A DNA stretch of 64,000 nucleotides. Source: Alphaproteobacteria bacterium. GTDB taxonomy: Bacteria > Pseudomonadota > Alphaproteobacteria > Rhodobacterales > Rhodobacteraceae. The position numbers and the translations under genes were made by a program. The stretch is taken from positions 1 through 64,000 of the forward strand of contig JARFTV010000009.1 in the NCBI GenBank assembly GCA_029289325.1, read 5' to 3'. How positions within the stretch are numbered: position 1 is the first letter of the stretch; every line of letters begins with the position of its first letter. A model generated the notes under the pieces. That model was not told the DNA's origin. It saw only the letters and a program-made list of their open reading frames with translations, and did not search any database. Below, in pieces: positions 63,822-64,000 of the stretch.

Positions 63822-64000
63822 GTGCGTCACTATATCCTGGTGCTGGTGGTGGCGCTTTCGGCCTGCGCGCAACGCGGTGATTTCACCTCCGTGCCCGAAG
63901 GCACCAAGATCGAGGCGACCGAGGCGATCTTTGTCGGCACGACGCGCAAGGCGGACGATGCGGGCTATGGGCGCGAACGCTCGGACGCGGCGAGTTTCCT
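63822..64000 (+). CDS. alpha/beta hydrolase (DUF900-like) lipoprotein, 5' fragment
   Basis: GTG start; VRHYILVLVVALSACAQRGDFTSVPEGTKIEATEAIFVGTTRKADDAGYGRERSDAASF, runs off window. Confidence 0.6.
   Translation, partial: MRHYILVLVVALSACAQRGDFTSVPEGTKIEATEAIFVGTTRKADDAGYGRERSDAASF

Overview
This 64 kb window is high-GC alphaproteobacterial chromosome, very probably Rhodobacterales/Rhodobacteraceae judging from gene content and gene order. It is densely packed with housekeeping and cell-envelope genes. I see no tRNA, rRNA, CRISPR array, integrase, transposase, phage genes or classic defence island. Main blocks, in order: a polysaccharide locus (branching GT, two tandem GT2 genes, galU, kdsB, cysQ, an orphan ABC-2 export permease); dnaK-dnaJ; radC; PBP-OmpA; secA; parvulin-argJ-mutT; the rimP-nusA-ylxR-infB operon; tamA-tamB; a YjbH/YjbF-type exopolysaccharide module with a small poly-Asp protein; comF-grxC-nit-marR; hemH; a LuxR-type regulator; two L,D-transpeptidases flanking a CAP-domain protein; two half-ABC exporters; hslO-nudix-cca; a REC-PP2C phosphatase opposite an Hpt protein; ilvA; a charge-polarised secreted protein; argG; msrA; and an SDR plus two FAH enzymes. 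I did not find a clearly new multi-gene system. The best leads are small-scale: (1) a leader with promoter, hairpin and intrinsic terminator immediately before rimP-nusA-infB, which looks like an attenuator; (2) a near-perfect RpoH-type promoter driving the translationally coupled hslO-nudix-cca operon; (3) inverted repeats overlapping predicted promoters of an L,D-transpeptidase and a LuxR regulator; (4) an unlisted 46-aa ORF with its own terminator; (5) a (GAT)7 poly-Asp mini-protein next to yjbF/yjbH. All family names come from reading motifs by eye. No database search was run.
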